NCBI RefSeq assembly: GCF_030816505.1
Contig: NZ_JAUSYB010000001.1
Span: 992,001-1,056,000 of the forward strand
Direction of reading: 5' to 3'
DNA: 64,000 nucleotides
Origin: Microbacterium sp. W4I20
GTDB taxonomy: Bacteria; Actinomycetota; Actinomycetes; Actinomycetales; Microbacteriaceae
Both the position numbers and the translations under genes were made by a program. Positions 7,416-15,593 of the stretch are shown piece by piece. Position 1 is the stretch's first letter. The number at the start of each line of letters is the position of its first letter. Under the pieces are notes generated by a model, which was not told where the DNA came from, ran no database searches, and was given only the letters and a program-made list of their open reading frames with translations.

Positions 7416-8876
7416 TCAGCCGCGTTCTGAGCCGAAGCTCACCGAGCGCACTCCCATCGCTTCGGCCTCCTGCACGGCGAGCTGTCGCTCGGCCTTCAGA
7501 TCGAGGCCGCGCGCCAGCAGCACGTAGGCGATCGCGGAGGCGGCGAGTCCGACGAACAGCGCGACGTCGATTCCGCCGATGGCCGCCGCGATCGGGCCGG
7601 TGAACCACGTGGTGACCACGAACGGGATCATCGCGACGATGCCGATGATGTAGGCCGTGATGCCCCGCCAGCCCCAGGCACCGTAGATGCCGTGCGGGCG
7701 GAACATCTCGGCCACCGCGTACTGACCCCGGCGCACCAGGTAGTAATCGACGAGGTTGACCGAGGTCCACGGTACGAGCACGTACAGCAGCACGACCAGG
7801 AAGCTGCCGAACGAGTCGAGGAACTCCCCCGTCGAGAGGGCAGCGCCGAGCAGACCGCCGAGACCGACGATCGTGCAGGCGATGATCCGGGTGGTCCGTG
7901 TGGGACGCACCGGCCGGAAGGAGTCGGCGACGGTGATGAGCTCGATGCTCGCCGCGTAGATGTTGATGGTGATGACGGTGATCAGGGCGGGAAGCGCCGC
8001 CCAGAGCAGCACTGCGCCGGCACCCGGGACGATCGCATCGGCTGCCGCGGTGATCGCCCCGACCGGATCGGCATCCGAGAAGAGCGACGCGACGAACGCG
8101 CCGAGGATCATCAGCCAGCCGGCGCCGACGATCACGCCCGACGCGGTGTGGAAGAGCGCCTTACCGGGGCTCGTCTGCGGCGGCAGATAGCGCGAGTAGT
8201 CCGAGACGTAGGGCGCCCAGCCGAGCGCATAGGCGGCCGCCGCCGCGAACTGCACGAGGAACGCAGGCCAGTTCACCTCGCCGAGAGAGAAGTCGGCAGG
8301 CGCGAGCGGAAGCGCGAAGAGCGCCACGACGCTGAAGACCCCGAAGGTGGCGAGGAAGAGCCACGTCAGCCACTTCTGCACGCGGTGGATCCAGTGGTAC
8401 CCGACGATGGCCAGGGTGAGCGCGAGCGCCGTGATGAGCACGTACCAGCCGACTCCCGCGTTGACACCCGTCGTCGCCGTGAGCACCTGGCCGGCGAGCA
8501 GCTGATTGAAGATGTTGAATCCCACGATGCTGGCGACGACCACCAGGCACACGATCGCGACGCCCCGGTAGCCGAACTGCGCGCGGGACTGGATCATCTG
8601 CGGCAACCCCAGCTGCGGCCCCTGAGCGGAGTGGAACGCCGTGAAGACGGTGCCGACGCAGACTCCCAGCACGATCGCCAGCAGCGAGACGAGGAAGTTC
8701 GCTCCCATCGCGACGCCCACCATGCCGGTGGCCAGGGTGGTGAGATTCGCGTTCGACATGAACCAGAGTGAGAAGAGGCTCGACGGCGTGCCCGTTCTCT
8801 CCGTCAGCGGCACCCAGTCGATCGACTTGACCTCGATCCCGGTGGTCGACGGCACGGTGATGACGGGCTCACTCAT
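7416..8876 (-). CDS. NCS1 family nucleobase:cation symporter (purine/cytosine permease)
   Basis: 486 aa with about 12 hydrophobic helices and short connecting loops, the usual layout of NCS1 (Nucleobase-Cation-Symport-1) transporters. Family-like segments include SIVGFNIFNQLLAGQ, ALGWAPYVSDYSRYLP (the helix-6 region that lines the substrate site) and VPWTSVNLVDYYLVRRG near helix 10. It is predicted to import a purine, cytosine, allantoin or related compound with H+ or Na+ across the cytoplasmic membrane; the ligand cannot be told. The start is ATG 8876 with GAGGAA about 6 nt upstream. It appears monocistronic. Confidence 0.88.
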   Translation of the reverse strand: MSEPVITVPSTTGIEVKSIDWVPLTERTGTPSSLFSLWFMSNANLTTLATGMVGVAMGANFLVSLLAIVLGVCVGTVFTAFHSAQGPQLGLPQMIQSRAQFGYRGVAIVCLVVVASIVGFNIFNQLLAGQVLTATTGVNAGVGWYVLITALALTLAIVGYHWIHRVQKWLTWLFLATFGVFSVVALFALPLAPADFSLGEVNWPAFLVQFAAAAAYALGWAPYVSDYSRYLPPQTSPGKALFHTASGVIVGAGWLMILGAFVASLFSDADPVGAITAAADAIVPGAGAVLLWAALPALITVITINIYAASIELITVADSFRPVRPTRTTRIIACTIVGLGGLLGAALSTGEFLDSFGSFLVVLLYVLVPWTSVNLVDYYLVRRGQYAVAEMFRPHGIYGAWGWRGITAYIIGIVAMIPFVVTTWFTGPIAAAIGGIDVALFVGLAASAIAYVLLARGLDLKAERQLAVQEAEAMGVRSVSFGSERG

Positions 8877-8969
8877 ATCGATTCCTCGGACATAGTCGCC
8901 ACAGTAGGCCGCCGCGCGAGACTATCCCATCCCGTGAGTCCTATGCCCGCCACAGGGTTGACCGATACG

Positions 8970-9003
8970 CGAATCGGGCGCCCCCGAAGGGACGCCCGAT
9001 TCG
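8970..9003 (-). terminator. Terminator after the UPF0182 gene
   Basis: A perfect 11-bp inverted repeat (8970-8980 with 8993-9003) around a 12-nt GC-rich loop lies 15 bp beyond the UPF0182 stop codon. There is no clear T-run, as is common for GC-rich actinobacterial terminators. Confidence 0.7.
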
Positions 9004-9017
9004 ATTCGATACGAGGA

Positions 9018-11942
9018 CTACTGCCCCGCTGCGGAATCCAGCGCGAGCAGCTTCTCGACGGCAGCGGTGAGACGCTTGTCGGCCTCGGCGAACTTCTCGA
9101 GGTCACCCGCCTTGAGCGCGGCCTCGCGGTCGAGAAGCGCCTGCTGCGCGTCGGCGAGCGCGGCGGCCTCGTCCCCCGTGGGTGCGGTCGGCTCCGTGGG
9201 TTCTGTCGGAGTCTCGCCGCCGTCGGGATCCGGCTCCTCCGGGTCGGTCGGCTCGACCTCGTCATCGCCGCCCGTGGCACCGGAGTCACCGCCGAAGAGG
9301 GTGTCCAGCGCCTCCGACAGCGTGTCCTCGAAGGCCACCCGGTCACCGAATGCGACCAGCACCTTCTGCAGACGAGGCAGCTGCGTGCCCTCGGAGGACT
9401 GCACGTAGACGGGCTGCACGTACAGCAGACCGCCACCGACCGGCAGCGTCAGCAGGTTGCCGTAGATGACCTCGGACTCACCCTGTTGCAGCAGGTTCAA
9501 CTGCGGCACGACGGCCGTGTCGGAGTTGTAGGTGTTCTGCACCTGGCCGGGGCCGGGCACCGTGGTGTCCGTGTCGATCTCCAGCAGGCGCAACTGGCCG
9601 TAGCCGTCGGATTTGACGCCCTTCTCCGATCCGGCATCCGAGTCCACCGCCAGGTAGCCCATCAGCACGTCTCGGCTGCCTCCGGCTCCCTGCGAGACCG
9701 GGATGAAGGTGGAGAACATCGAGAACCGGGGGTCGTCCTGACCGGGCATCTGCATCGTCAGGTAGTACGGCGGCTGCAGCATCGCCTTCGAGCGCGGGTC
9801 GTTCGGCGTCTGCCACCGGTTGTCCTGCTGGGCGAAGGAGCCCGCCTTGTCGACGTGGTAGATACCGAGGATGTCACGCTGCACCTTGAACAGGTCGGTC
9901 GGGTAGCGGACGTGGCTCATCAGCTCACCGGACATCGCGCTGATCGGCTTCACCGTCGACGGGTAGACCTTCTGCCAGGTCTTGAGCACCGGGTCCTCGG
10001 CATCCCATGCGTACAGCTTCACGGAACCGTCGTACGCGTCGACGGTCGCCTTGACCGAGTTGCGGATGTAGTTGATGTCGTCGATCGCGAGCGTCGGCGA
10101 CGGGACGTTGGAGTCCGCGATCGCGTCGGAGAGGCTGACGCTCGTCGAGTACGGGTACGTCGAGCTCGTGGTGTAGCCGTCGACGATCCAGACGATGCGG
10201 CCGTCCACGACGCTCGGGTACGGGTCGCTGTCGAGCTCGAGGTACGGTGCGACCTTCTGCACGCGCGTCTTCGGGTTGCGGTCGTAGAGGATCTGCGAGT
10301 CCTCGTTCACGAGGTTCGAGAACAGGATCTGCTCCGACTGGAACTTCAGGGCGTAGAGGAGCTTCGTGAAGGTGTCGCCGACCGACGGGCCGCCCTTGCC
10401 CTCGAACGTCGTCTTGGTCTCGCTGGAGCCGTCCTTGCCGCGCGGATAGTCGATCTCGGCGGGCTCGGAGCCCTTCGGTGCGCCGACGATCGAATACTCC
10501 GGGGAGTTCTCGCCGAAGTACACGCGGGGCTCGAAGTTCTCGCGGTCCGTGAGGAAGCCGGAGGACGGGATGCCGCGCTCGAGGAACACCGGCTCACCAT
10601 CGCTGGTGCGCTGGTTTCCCGCCGCGGCGACGAGACCGTAGCCGTGGGTGTAGACCGCGACGCGGTTGTTCCAGTTGTCTCCATCGCCGAGGCCGGACAT
10701 GTCGAGGTCGCGGACCGAGACGACGGTGTCCTGCATCTTGCCGTCGATCTCGTAGCGGTCGACGTCCATCGTCGTCTGGAACTGGTAGTAGCCGCGGTAC
10801 TGCTCGAGCTGGCGGACCGTCGGCGGGATGACCTTCGGGTCCATGATGCGGATGGATGCGGTGGTCTCGGCATCCTCGCGCAGCTGACCTGCCGCAGCGT
10901 CGGTCTCCGCCTCGAAGGTCGTGCTCTCGAGGTTGTCGACGCCGTAGGCCTCTTTGGTCCCGTCGATGTTCCGCTGGTAGTACTCGGCCTGGTAGGCGTT
11001 CTGGTTCGGCTTCACCTGGAAGGTGGTGACCACCCAGGGGTAGCCGACACCGACGACCAGGGAGGCGACGATGAGGAGCGCCGTTGCCGCGAGCGGGAAC
11101 CGCCACCGGCCGATGACGGCGGTGACGAAGAACAGGATGGCCACCATCGCGGCGATGATCGCGATGATCGCGAGGCCAGGGATGGTCGCGTTGACACCCG
11201 TGTAGGCCGCACCCGTGATGCGGTCGTCGGGAGTGGTCAGTGTGCGGTACCGATCGAGCCACAGGCTCGCGGCCTGCACCAGCAGGTAGAGACCCGCGAT
11301 GACGGCCAGCTGGATGCGGGCCGGCTTCGAGATGCGCAGCTCACCCTGCCCGATGCGCACCGAGCCGTAGAGGTACGAGACGAGGGCGGTGACCAGCAGC
11401 GACAGCAGCAGCACCGCGGAGACGAACGCGAGGAGGATCGTGTAGAACGGCATCGCGAACATGTAGAAGCCGGTGTCGAGACCGAACTGCGGGTCGACGC
11501 TCGAGGTCGCCACGCCGTTGGCCCAGAGCCAGACGGTCTTCCACTGGCCCGCCGCGGCGAAGCCGGCGAACAGGCCGAAGAAGATCGGCATGCCCCACAT
11601 CGCGAGGCGGCGGAGGGGTTCGATGACCTCCTGGTACCGGTCCAGCTGCGAGCTGAGTCGCACGTACACCGGACGCAGCCGGTAGGCGAGCTGGATCACG
11701 ACGAAGAGCGGCACGCCCATGCCGAGGAAGCCCACGGCGAACATCACTGCCGTGGCGATCCACTGCGTGGTGAGCACACCCGTGAAGCCCACCTGGTCGA
11801 ACCAGAGGAATTCGGTGTAGAGCGAGGCGAACACGAAGAACGTCGCGATCAACGCGGCGATGATCACCAGGGAGATGCCGAAGATGCGTCGGGAGGTTCG
11901 AGGCGTGGCCGGATTCGGAGCTGAGGCTGAGTTCGAGGTCAC
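9018..11942 (-). CDS. UPF0182 family large membrane protein
   Basis: 974 aa. About seven membrane helices lie in the first 350 residues, followed by a long soluble domain with many aromatic and Gly/Asp-rich segments and an acidic Glu/Pro/Thr-rich linker (about residues 880-920). The protein ends in an alpha-helical tail (AQQALLDREAALKAGDLEKF). This is the layout of the conserved actinobacterial family of Rv3193c/Rv0064, whose function is unknown. The start is taken as GTG 11942 rather than ATG 11945, because TAGGAT lies exactly 6 nt before it and the protein then begins MTSNSASAPN. It is followed upstream by the PDZ/Lon-like gene, as in mycobacteria. Confidence 0.88.
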   Translation of the reverse strand: MTSNSASAPNPATPRTSRRIFGISLVIIAALIATFFVFASLYTEFLWFDQVGFTGVLTTQWIATAVMFAVGFLGMGVPLFVVIQLAYRLRPVYVRLSSQLDRYQEVIEPLRRLAMWGMPIFFGLFAGFAAAGQWKTVWLWANGVATSSVDPQFGLDTGFYMFAMPFYTILLAFVSAVLLLSLLVTALVSYLYGSVRIGQGELRISKPARIQLAVIAGLYLLVQAASLWLDRYRTLTTPDDRITGAAYTGVNATIPGLAIIAIIAAMVAILFFVTAVIGRWRFPLAATALLIVASLVVGVGYPWVVTTFQVKPNQNAYQAEYYQRNIDGTKEAYGVDNLESTTFEAETDAAAGQLREDAETTASIRIMDPKVIPPTVRQLEQYRGYYQFQTTMDVDRYEIDGKMQDTVVSVRDLDMSGLGDGDNWNNRVAVYTHGYGLVAAAGNQRTSDGEPVFLERGIPSSGFLTDRENFEPRVYFGENSPEYSIVGAPKGSEPAEIDYPRGKDGSSETKTTFEGKGGPSVGDTFTKLLYALKFQSEQILFSNLVNEDSQILYDRNPKTRVQKVAPYLELDSDPYPSVVDGRIVWIVDGYTTSSTYPYSTSVSLSDAIADSNVPSPTLAIDDINYIRNSVKATVDAYDGSVKLYAWDAEDPVLKTWQKVYPSTVKPISAMSGELMSHVRYPTDLFKVQRDILGIYHVDKAGSFAQQDNRWQTPNDPRSKAMLQPPYYLTMQMPGQDDPRFSMFSTFIPVSQGAGGSRDVLMGYLAVDSDAGSEKGVKSDGYGQLRLLEIDTDTTVPGPGQVQNTYNSDTAVVPQLNLLQQGESEVIYGNLLTLPVGGGLLYVQPVYVQSSEGTQLPRLQKVLVAFGDRVAFEDTLSEALDTLFGGDSGATGGDDEVEPTDPEEPDPDGGETPTEPTEPTAPTGDEAAALADAQQALLDREAALKAGDLEKFAEADKRLTAAVEKLLALDSAAGQ

Positions 11943-11948
11943 CATCCC

Positions 11949-11954
11949 ATCCTA
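11949..11954 (-). promoter_or_regulatory. -10 element TAGGAT, leaderless type
   Basis: TAGGAT (minus strand) lies 6 nt before GTG 11942 and 3 nt before ATG 11945. The 6-nt spacing seen elsewhere in the window favours GTG 11942 as the start of the UPF0182 gene. Confidence 0.5.
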
Positions 11955-12014
11955 GGCGGGCCTCACTATGGGGTGGCTGTCATCCCGGTCACGGCGAGGT
12001 CACGGCGCTCGCGC

Positions 12015-13106
12015 TCACGACGCGGGGAGCTCGCACGTCGGGAGGGAATCGACGTCACCGTCGTCGGCGATCACGGCGAGCGCGTCGAGCGACTCCTCGA
12101 GTGTGGCGGTGCGGATGACCTGCAGGCCGTCGGGGACGTGTCCGACCACCTCGTCGCAGTTCGACGCCGGCGCCAGGAAGTAGTCGGCTCCGGCATCGCG
12201 CGCACCGTACAGCTTCTGACGGATGCCGCCGATCGGGCCCACGGTCCCTTCGGCGTCGATGGTGCCGGTGCCGGCGATGTTCTCGCCACCGTTGAGCTCG
12301 CCCTCGGTGAGGGTGTCGACGATGCCGAGCGCGAACATCATGCCGGCGCTGGGCCCTCCGACGTTGTCGAGCTGGAGCGTCACATCGACCTCGAAGTCGT
12401 AGTCGGTGCGCAGCGTGATGCCGATGAGCCAGGTCGTGACGCCGTCCTTGGTCTGCTTCTCCGGCGTGATCTCGACCGTCCGCTCCTCGCTGTCGCGCAG
12501 CACGGTGAGCGACACCGCATCGCCCTCGGCATCCTGGATCTCCTGGCGCAGGCGAGCTGCGGACGTGACGGCGGTGCCGTCTATCGCGGTGATGACGTCC
12601 TCGGCCTCGAGCACACCGTCGGCCGGTGCGTCCGGCACGGTCTCCTCGACCACGACCTCCGCCCCGGTGTCATAGCCGAGCTCGTTCAACGCGGCCGCTG
12701 TCGCCTCGTGCTGCGAGTCGACCATCAGTGTCGCGTTGCGCTCATCCCGCTCCTCGGTCGTGAATCCCTCAGGGAACACCGAGTCGAGGGGCACGACGGC
12801 GCGCGACGAGTCCATCCAGGCCAGCGCGAGCTCGAACCAGCTGGGGGTGCGTTCGCGGTTGCCCACCACCTGCACGGTCGTGAGGTCGAGCGTGCCGGCG
12901 GTCTCGAACGTCTTGGCACCCTCGACACTGATCAGCGGTACCTCCTCGCCGTCGGCGCCGGCGGCCGTGCCGAGCGTGTCGTAGACCGGGCCGGGCCGCT
13001 GGATCACGTACGGCGTCGGGAGGAAGGTGAGGACGACGAGCGCGACGAGCGCGACGATCAGCGCCCAGACTCCGAGTCCGGGCTTTCCAGACCGCGTTCG
13101 ATCCAC
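12015..13106 (-). CDS. PDZ-domain Lon-like serine protease (YlbL family, S16)
   Basis: 363 aa. A membrane helix near the N-terminus (about 12-30) anchors a PDZ domain (about 150-215), followed by a Lon-type S16 proteolytic domain. The Ser-Lys dyad is visible: Ser253 in GGPSAGMMF and Lys298 in GGIRQKLYGA. Active sites face outside the cell. Family members (Bacillus YlbL, mycobacterial Rv3194c) act on cell-envelope or division proteins; the substrate here is unknown. The start is GTG 13106 with GGAGGA 5-6 nt upstream. It lies between the UPF0182 gene and the divergent DUF2342 gene, the same order as Rv3193c-Rv3195. Confidence 0.88.
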   Translation of the reverse strand: MDRTRSGKPGLGVWALIVALVALVVLTFLPTPYVIQRPGPVYDTLGTAAGADGEEVPLISVEGAKTFETAGTLDLTTVQVVGNRERTPSWFELALAWMDSSRAVVPLDSVFPEGFTTEERDERNATLMVDSQHEATAAALNELGYDTGAEVVVEETVPDAPADGVLEAEDVITAIDGTAVTSAARLRQEIQDAEGDAVSLTVLRDSEERTVEITPEKQTKDGVTTWLIGITLRTDYDFEVDVTLQLDNVGGPSAGMMFALGIVDTLTEGELNGGENIAGTGTIDAEGTVGPIGGIRQKLYGARDAGADYFLAPASNCDEVVGHVPDGLQVIRTATLEESLDALAVIADDGDVDSLPTCELPAS

Positions 13107-13224
13107 AGCATTCCTCCGTCGTTCGCGGGCGGCGTACAGCGATCTGCTCGCTTCGGGGACGCGTGCAGAAACCTGTGACTAGCGTAGATGCCACGGCTAT
13201 AGGCGTGCTGAGAGGGCGATCGAC
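13107..13224. promoter_or_regulatory. Divergent promoter region of the PDZ/Lon-like and DUF2342 genes
   Basis: This 118-bp gap separates two divergent starts. On the plus strand TAGCGT (13180-13185) and TATAGG (13198-13203) are candidate -10 elements, and GAGAGGG (about 13210-13216) is the ribosome-binding site 8 nt before ATG 13225. On the minus strand GGAGGA precedes GTG 13106. Unlike many genes here, both appear to have ordinary leaders. Confidence 0.45.
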
Positions 13225-14628
13225 ATGGCAGACAACGACCCGACACCCGAGGACTTCCAGGAGTTCCTGCGAAAGATGCTCTCGAATCAGGGCGGTGGGG
13301 ACATCGACCCCGAAGCCCTGCGGGACGCCTTCCAGGGCATGGAAGGCTTCCAGTTCGACCCGGCGATGATGCAGACGATCATGGCGCAGCTGCAGGGGGC
13401 GATGGGCGGCGATCCGTGGGAGAACGCGCTGCGACAGGCGCTGCACATCGCCAACCGCGACGGTCAGAGCATCACCGCCGGATCGCGCAGCTCGCTCGTG
13501 GACTCCTTCACGCTCGCGAACCTCTGGCTCGGCGAGGCGACCACGATCTCCGAGCTCTCCGAGGCCCCGACCGCCATGACGCGGGGCGAGTGGGTCGAGA
13601 AGACGCTTCCGGTGTGGAAGGAGATCGCGGGGCCTGTCTCGACGAGCATCGCCGACGCGCTGACCTCGGCGCTCGACACGCAGGTCCCGGAGGAGATGCG
13701 CGGGGTCGTGCAGGGCGCGGGCAAGCTCATGCGCGGGCTCGGCGGCTCGGTGTTCGCCGCGCAGTTCGGTCAGGTGCTCGGCAACCTCGCGCTCGAGGTC
13801 GTCTCCGGCGGTGACGTCGGCATCCCGGTGCTCCCCGCCGGGACGGCCGCCGTGATCCCGCAGAACCTGACCGCCTTCGGCGAAGGACTCGAGATCCCCG
13901 AGGACCAGATCGCGCTGTATCTGGCGACCCGCGAACTCGCCTACGCCCGGCTGTACCGGCACGCGAAGTGGCTGCACCTGCACGTGATGGCGCAGATCAC
14001 CGAGTTCGCCAGCGGCGTGACGGTCGACGTCGACGCCCTCGAAGACGTCGCCAGCCGCCTCGACCCGTCCGACCCGGAGGAGCTGCGGGCGGCGATCGAG
14101 GGAGGTGCCCTCCTCCCCACGCAGAGCGAGGCTCAGCGCGAGGCTCTCACCCGGTTGGAGAACCTGATCGCCACGATCGACGGATGGGTCGACGTGGTCA
14201 CCGCTCAGGCGACCTCACGTCTGCCTGACGGGGCGCGCATCGCCGAGGCCGCTCGACGGCGTCGCGCGGTGGGCGGACCGGCGGAAGACGCCCTGGGCGC
14301 GCTGGTCGGGCTGAAGCTGCGCCCGCGTCGGATGCGGGAGGCGTCGGCGATGTGGCAGGCGGTGACGGATGCCGTCGGCATCAGCGGTCGTGACGCCCTC
14401 TGGGACTACCCCGACCTGATGCCGACCGCCGAGGACATCGATGATCCGAGCGCCCTGGTCGCCCGGCTCCAGGCGGCGGAGCGGGGCGAGCAGCCCGTCG
14501 CGGACGAGTTCGACGAAGCCCTGGCGCGCCTGCTCGACGGAGACGACTTCTCCGACGAGAAGCCCGCGGACGGCGGCGATGGCGATGACGACGCGGAAGG
14601 CGCACCGGAGGGCGATCGACCGGTCTGA
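13225..14628 (+). CDS. DUF2342 family, zincin-like metal-dependent hydrolase homologue
   Basis: 467 aa. It matches the actinobacterial DUF2342 / putative coenzyme F420 biosynthesis-associated zincin family (Rv3195-like) along its length. A Gly/Gln-rich N-terminus is followed by a helical domain with GGSVFAAQFGQVLGNLALEVVSGGD. The region where the family has its metalloprotease-like helix reads TRELAYARLYRHAKWLHLH. A canonical HExxH is not present: the first His is Arg and the second is Tyr, so catalysis is doubtful. The C-terminus is acidic (Asp/Glu/Gly-rich). The ATG start has GAGAGGG 8 nt upstream. It is divergent from the PDZ/Lon-like protease, as in mycobacteria. Confidence 0.8.
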   Translation: MADNDPTPEDFQEFLRKMLSNQGGGDIDPEALRDAFQGMEGFQFDPAMMQTIMAQLQGAMGGDPWENALRQALHIANRDGQSITAGSRSSLVDSFTLANLWLGEATTISELSEAPTAMTRGEWVEKTLPVWKEIAGPVSTSIADALTSALDTQVPEEMRGVVQGAGKLMRGLGGSVFAAQFGQVLGNLALEVVSGGDVGIPVLPAGTAAVIPQNLTAFGEGLEIPEDQIALYLATRELAYARLYRHAKWLHLHVMAQITEFASGVTVDVDALEDVASRLDPSDPEELRAAIEGGALLPTQSEAQREALTRLENLIATIDGWVDVVTAQATSRLPDGARIAEAARRRRAVGGPAEDALGALVGLKLRPRRMREASAMWQAVTDAVGISGRDALWDYPDLMPTAEDIDDPSALVARLQAAERGEQPVADEFDEALARLLDGDDFSDEKPADGGDGDDDAEGAPEGDRPV

Positions 14629-14717
14629 GTCCGCTCCAGCGCCTCTCCCCCGCGCCGCGGGATGAGGAAGTTCTCCACCGATGCGGTTTCGCACCTCCAC
14701 GGCATCCGCGGCTTGTC

Positions 14718-14723
14718 CAGAAT
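14718..14723 (+). promoter_or_regulatory. -10-like CAGAAT, leaderless spacing
   Basis: CAGAAT lies 6 nt before ATG 14730 with CGGGGG between. It is a weaker match to TAnnnT than others in the window. Confidence 0.3.
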
Positions 14724-14729
14724 CGGGGG

Positions 14730-15593
14730 ATGCCGCTCACGCCGACGACCCTGACCCGCCTGGACCCGAGCGTTCCCCTGCTCTGGCGGGACGAGCGGAC
14801 GTTGCAGCTCGGTCTCGGCGGTGAGCTGCGGGTCGAGGCCGACAGCGCGTGGGTGGAGCTGCTGCTGAGCCGGATGCGGGCGGGCTTCCGTCGTGGTTCC
14901 TTCGACGTCATCGCGCACGGCCTCGGGGCGCCGAGAGATGAGGCGCGAGCGCTGCTGGGCCGGCTGGAGCATCTGCTCATCGACGAGGGAGGGCCGGCGC
15001 GACCGGCCTGGGTCGAGATCATCGGCATCACGGACGGACGTTGCGCACACCGTATGAGGGAGGCCCTCGCCGATGAAGGCGTAGCGCTCATCGATCGCTC
15101 CACACCGGCTGCGGTCGGAGTCGTGCTCGTGCAGGGGGCTGCGGCCGCCCTGCAGTTCGCGCGGTACCTGCGCGAGGACACCCCGCATCTTCCGGTCGCT
15201 TTCGAATCGGGTCAGTTCACGGTCGGACCGCTCGTCGTTCCCGGCGAGACGCCGTGCCTGACCTGCCGCGACACGCACGACACCGACCGCGATCCGGCGT
15301 GGCCGCTGCTGCATGCGCAGCTGATCGGCCGTGGTGCGGGGCCGATCACGGCGGCGCAGGTGGGTGAGGCGGCACGCCTCGCGGCGCAGCTGATCACCGC
15401 GCGCTCGGGTGCGGCACGCGTTGTGCGGGTCAGCGCCGACGGCTCCCGCGTGTGGCGTGCGGTGACGTTTCACGAAGAATGCCGGTGCCGCGCGCGGTGG
15501 TCCCCATCTCCGCGAGGAACCGCGACGGCTCCCGCTCTCCGCGCCCTGCCGACCTCGACCACGACAGGTCCAGCGTTCGCGCGGCGCGCGTGA
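14730..15593 (+). CDS. E1-like / TOMM cyclodehydratase-type protein, orphan (Rv3196-like)
   Basis: 287 aa. The N-terminal 85 residues are compatible with a winged-helix peptide-binding module like the RiPP recognition element. The middle (about 90-200) is a degenerate Rossmann segment resembling ThiF/E1-like partner proteins of thiazole/oxazole RiPP pathways. A paired-cysteine zinc site is visible: CLTC near 177-180 and CRC near 251-253. No YcaO gene or precursor peptide is nearby. In actinobacteria this family sits at this conserved position next to uvrD2, so it may have a housekeeping role. The last 164 bp overlap the convergent uvrD2-like gene. The E1-like assignment is moderate and the function is unknown. 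Confidence 0.65.
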   Translation: MPLTPTTLTRLDPSVPLLWRDERTLQLGLGGELRVEADSAWVELLLSRMRAGFRRGSFDVIAHGLGAPRDEARALLGRLEHLLIDEGGPARPAWVEIIGITDGRCAHRMREALADEGVALIDRSTPAAVGVVLVQGAAAALQFARYLREDTPHLPVAFESGQFTVGPLVVPGETPCLTCRDTHDTDRDPAWPLLHAQLIGRGAGPITAAQVGEAARLAAQLITARSGAARVVRVSADGSRVWRAVTFHEECRCRARWSPSPRGTATAPALRALPTSTTTGPAFARRA

